DNA of 31,220 bases from NCBI GenBank assembly GCA_902801585.1, contig CADCIU010000033.1, positions 1 through 31,220 of the forward strand, in the 5' to 3' direction. Below the pieces are notes generated by a model, which saw only the letters and a program-made list of their open reading frames with translations, was not told where the DNA came from and did not search any database. The position numbers and the translations under genes are program-made. Position 1 is the first letter of the stretch, and each line of letters starts with the position of its first letter. This stretch comes from an uncultured Lachnospiraceae bacterium (GTDB lineage Bacteria; Bacillota_A; Clostridia; Lachnospirales; Lachnospiraceae). This document shows, one piece after another, positions 31,208 to 31,220 of this stretch.

Positions 31208-31220
31208 TTGTTTTATAATG

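Larger units (their letters stand above)
27660..31220. mobile_element. Degraded integrative element carrying an AbiE-like module
   Basis: This stretch is visibly more AT-rich than the rest of the window. It contains a truncated parA, a two-gene toxin-antitoxin module and a broken Tn916-type integrase, with no transfer genes. I could not find direct repeats marking its ends, so the left boundary (somewhere after lysS) is approximate, and the right boundary lies outside the window or at the integrase truncation near 31126. Confidence 0.65.

Overview
The window reads as a chromosomal segment of a Gram-positive Clostridia member, most likely Lachnospiraceae. The evidence is strong AGGAGG-type ribosome binding sites, TTGACA/TATAAT promoters, an FMN riboswitch in front of an ECF-type riboflavin transporter, and a housekeeping order (dnaE-pfkA, birA-small protein-dusB-greA-lysS) that I recall from that family. 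The family-level call is inference; no rRNA or tRNA gene is present to confirm it. Nearly all genes lie on the + strand; the exception is the phosphoglucomutase gene at the left edge.

Layout. 1-1429 (-): a phosphohexomutase gene running off the left edge and broken by a perfect 28-bp tandem duplication. 1788-5796: three consecutive GT2 glycosyltransferases, probably for a surface polysaccharide. 6038-7374: a coiled-coil, tail-anchored membrane protein overlapping a flavin reductase-like gene. 7493-8788: murA. 8795-9922: promoter, FMN riboswitch, intrinsic terminator and ribU. 10035-14484: a compact operon of tRNA-maturation genes (tsaE, tsaB, rimI, RNase Z, tsaD) ending in ispD. 14540-19131: dnaE and pfkA. 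19237-21590: a SpoU-type RNA methyltransferase, then an NfeD/SPFH membrane pair. 21637-25114: argF, birA, a small acidic protein and dusB. 25307-27402: greA and lysS.

After lysS the DNA becomes visibly AT-rich and gene-poor. About 27.6-31.2 kb looks like the remnant of an integrative element. It holds a parA gene cut off just after its Walker A motif, an intact two-gene AbiE-like toxin-antitoxin module behind a promoter bracketed by two related inverted repeats, and a Tn916-type tyrosine integrase gene. The integrase is broken by a one-base frameshift and again by loss of its 3' end. A 14-bp inverted repeat of unknown origin sits at the right edge. The toxin-antitoxin pair is the only intact gene set in this stretch, as expected of an addiction module that outlives its carrier.

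The best leads are the AbiE-like module with its dual operator, the reversible-looking 28-bp duplication in the phosphohexomutase gene, and the complementary half-domains of the first two glycosyltransferases.
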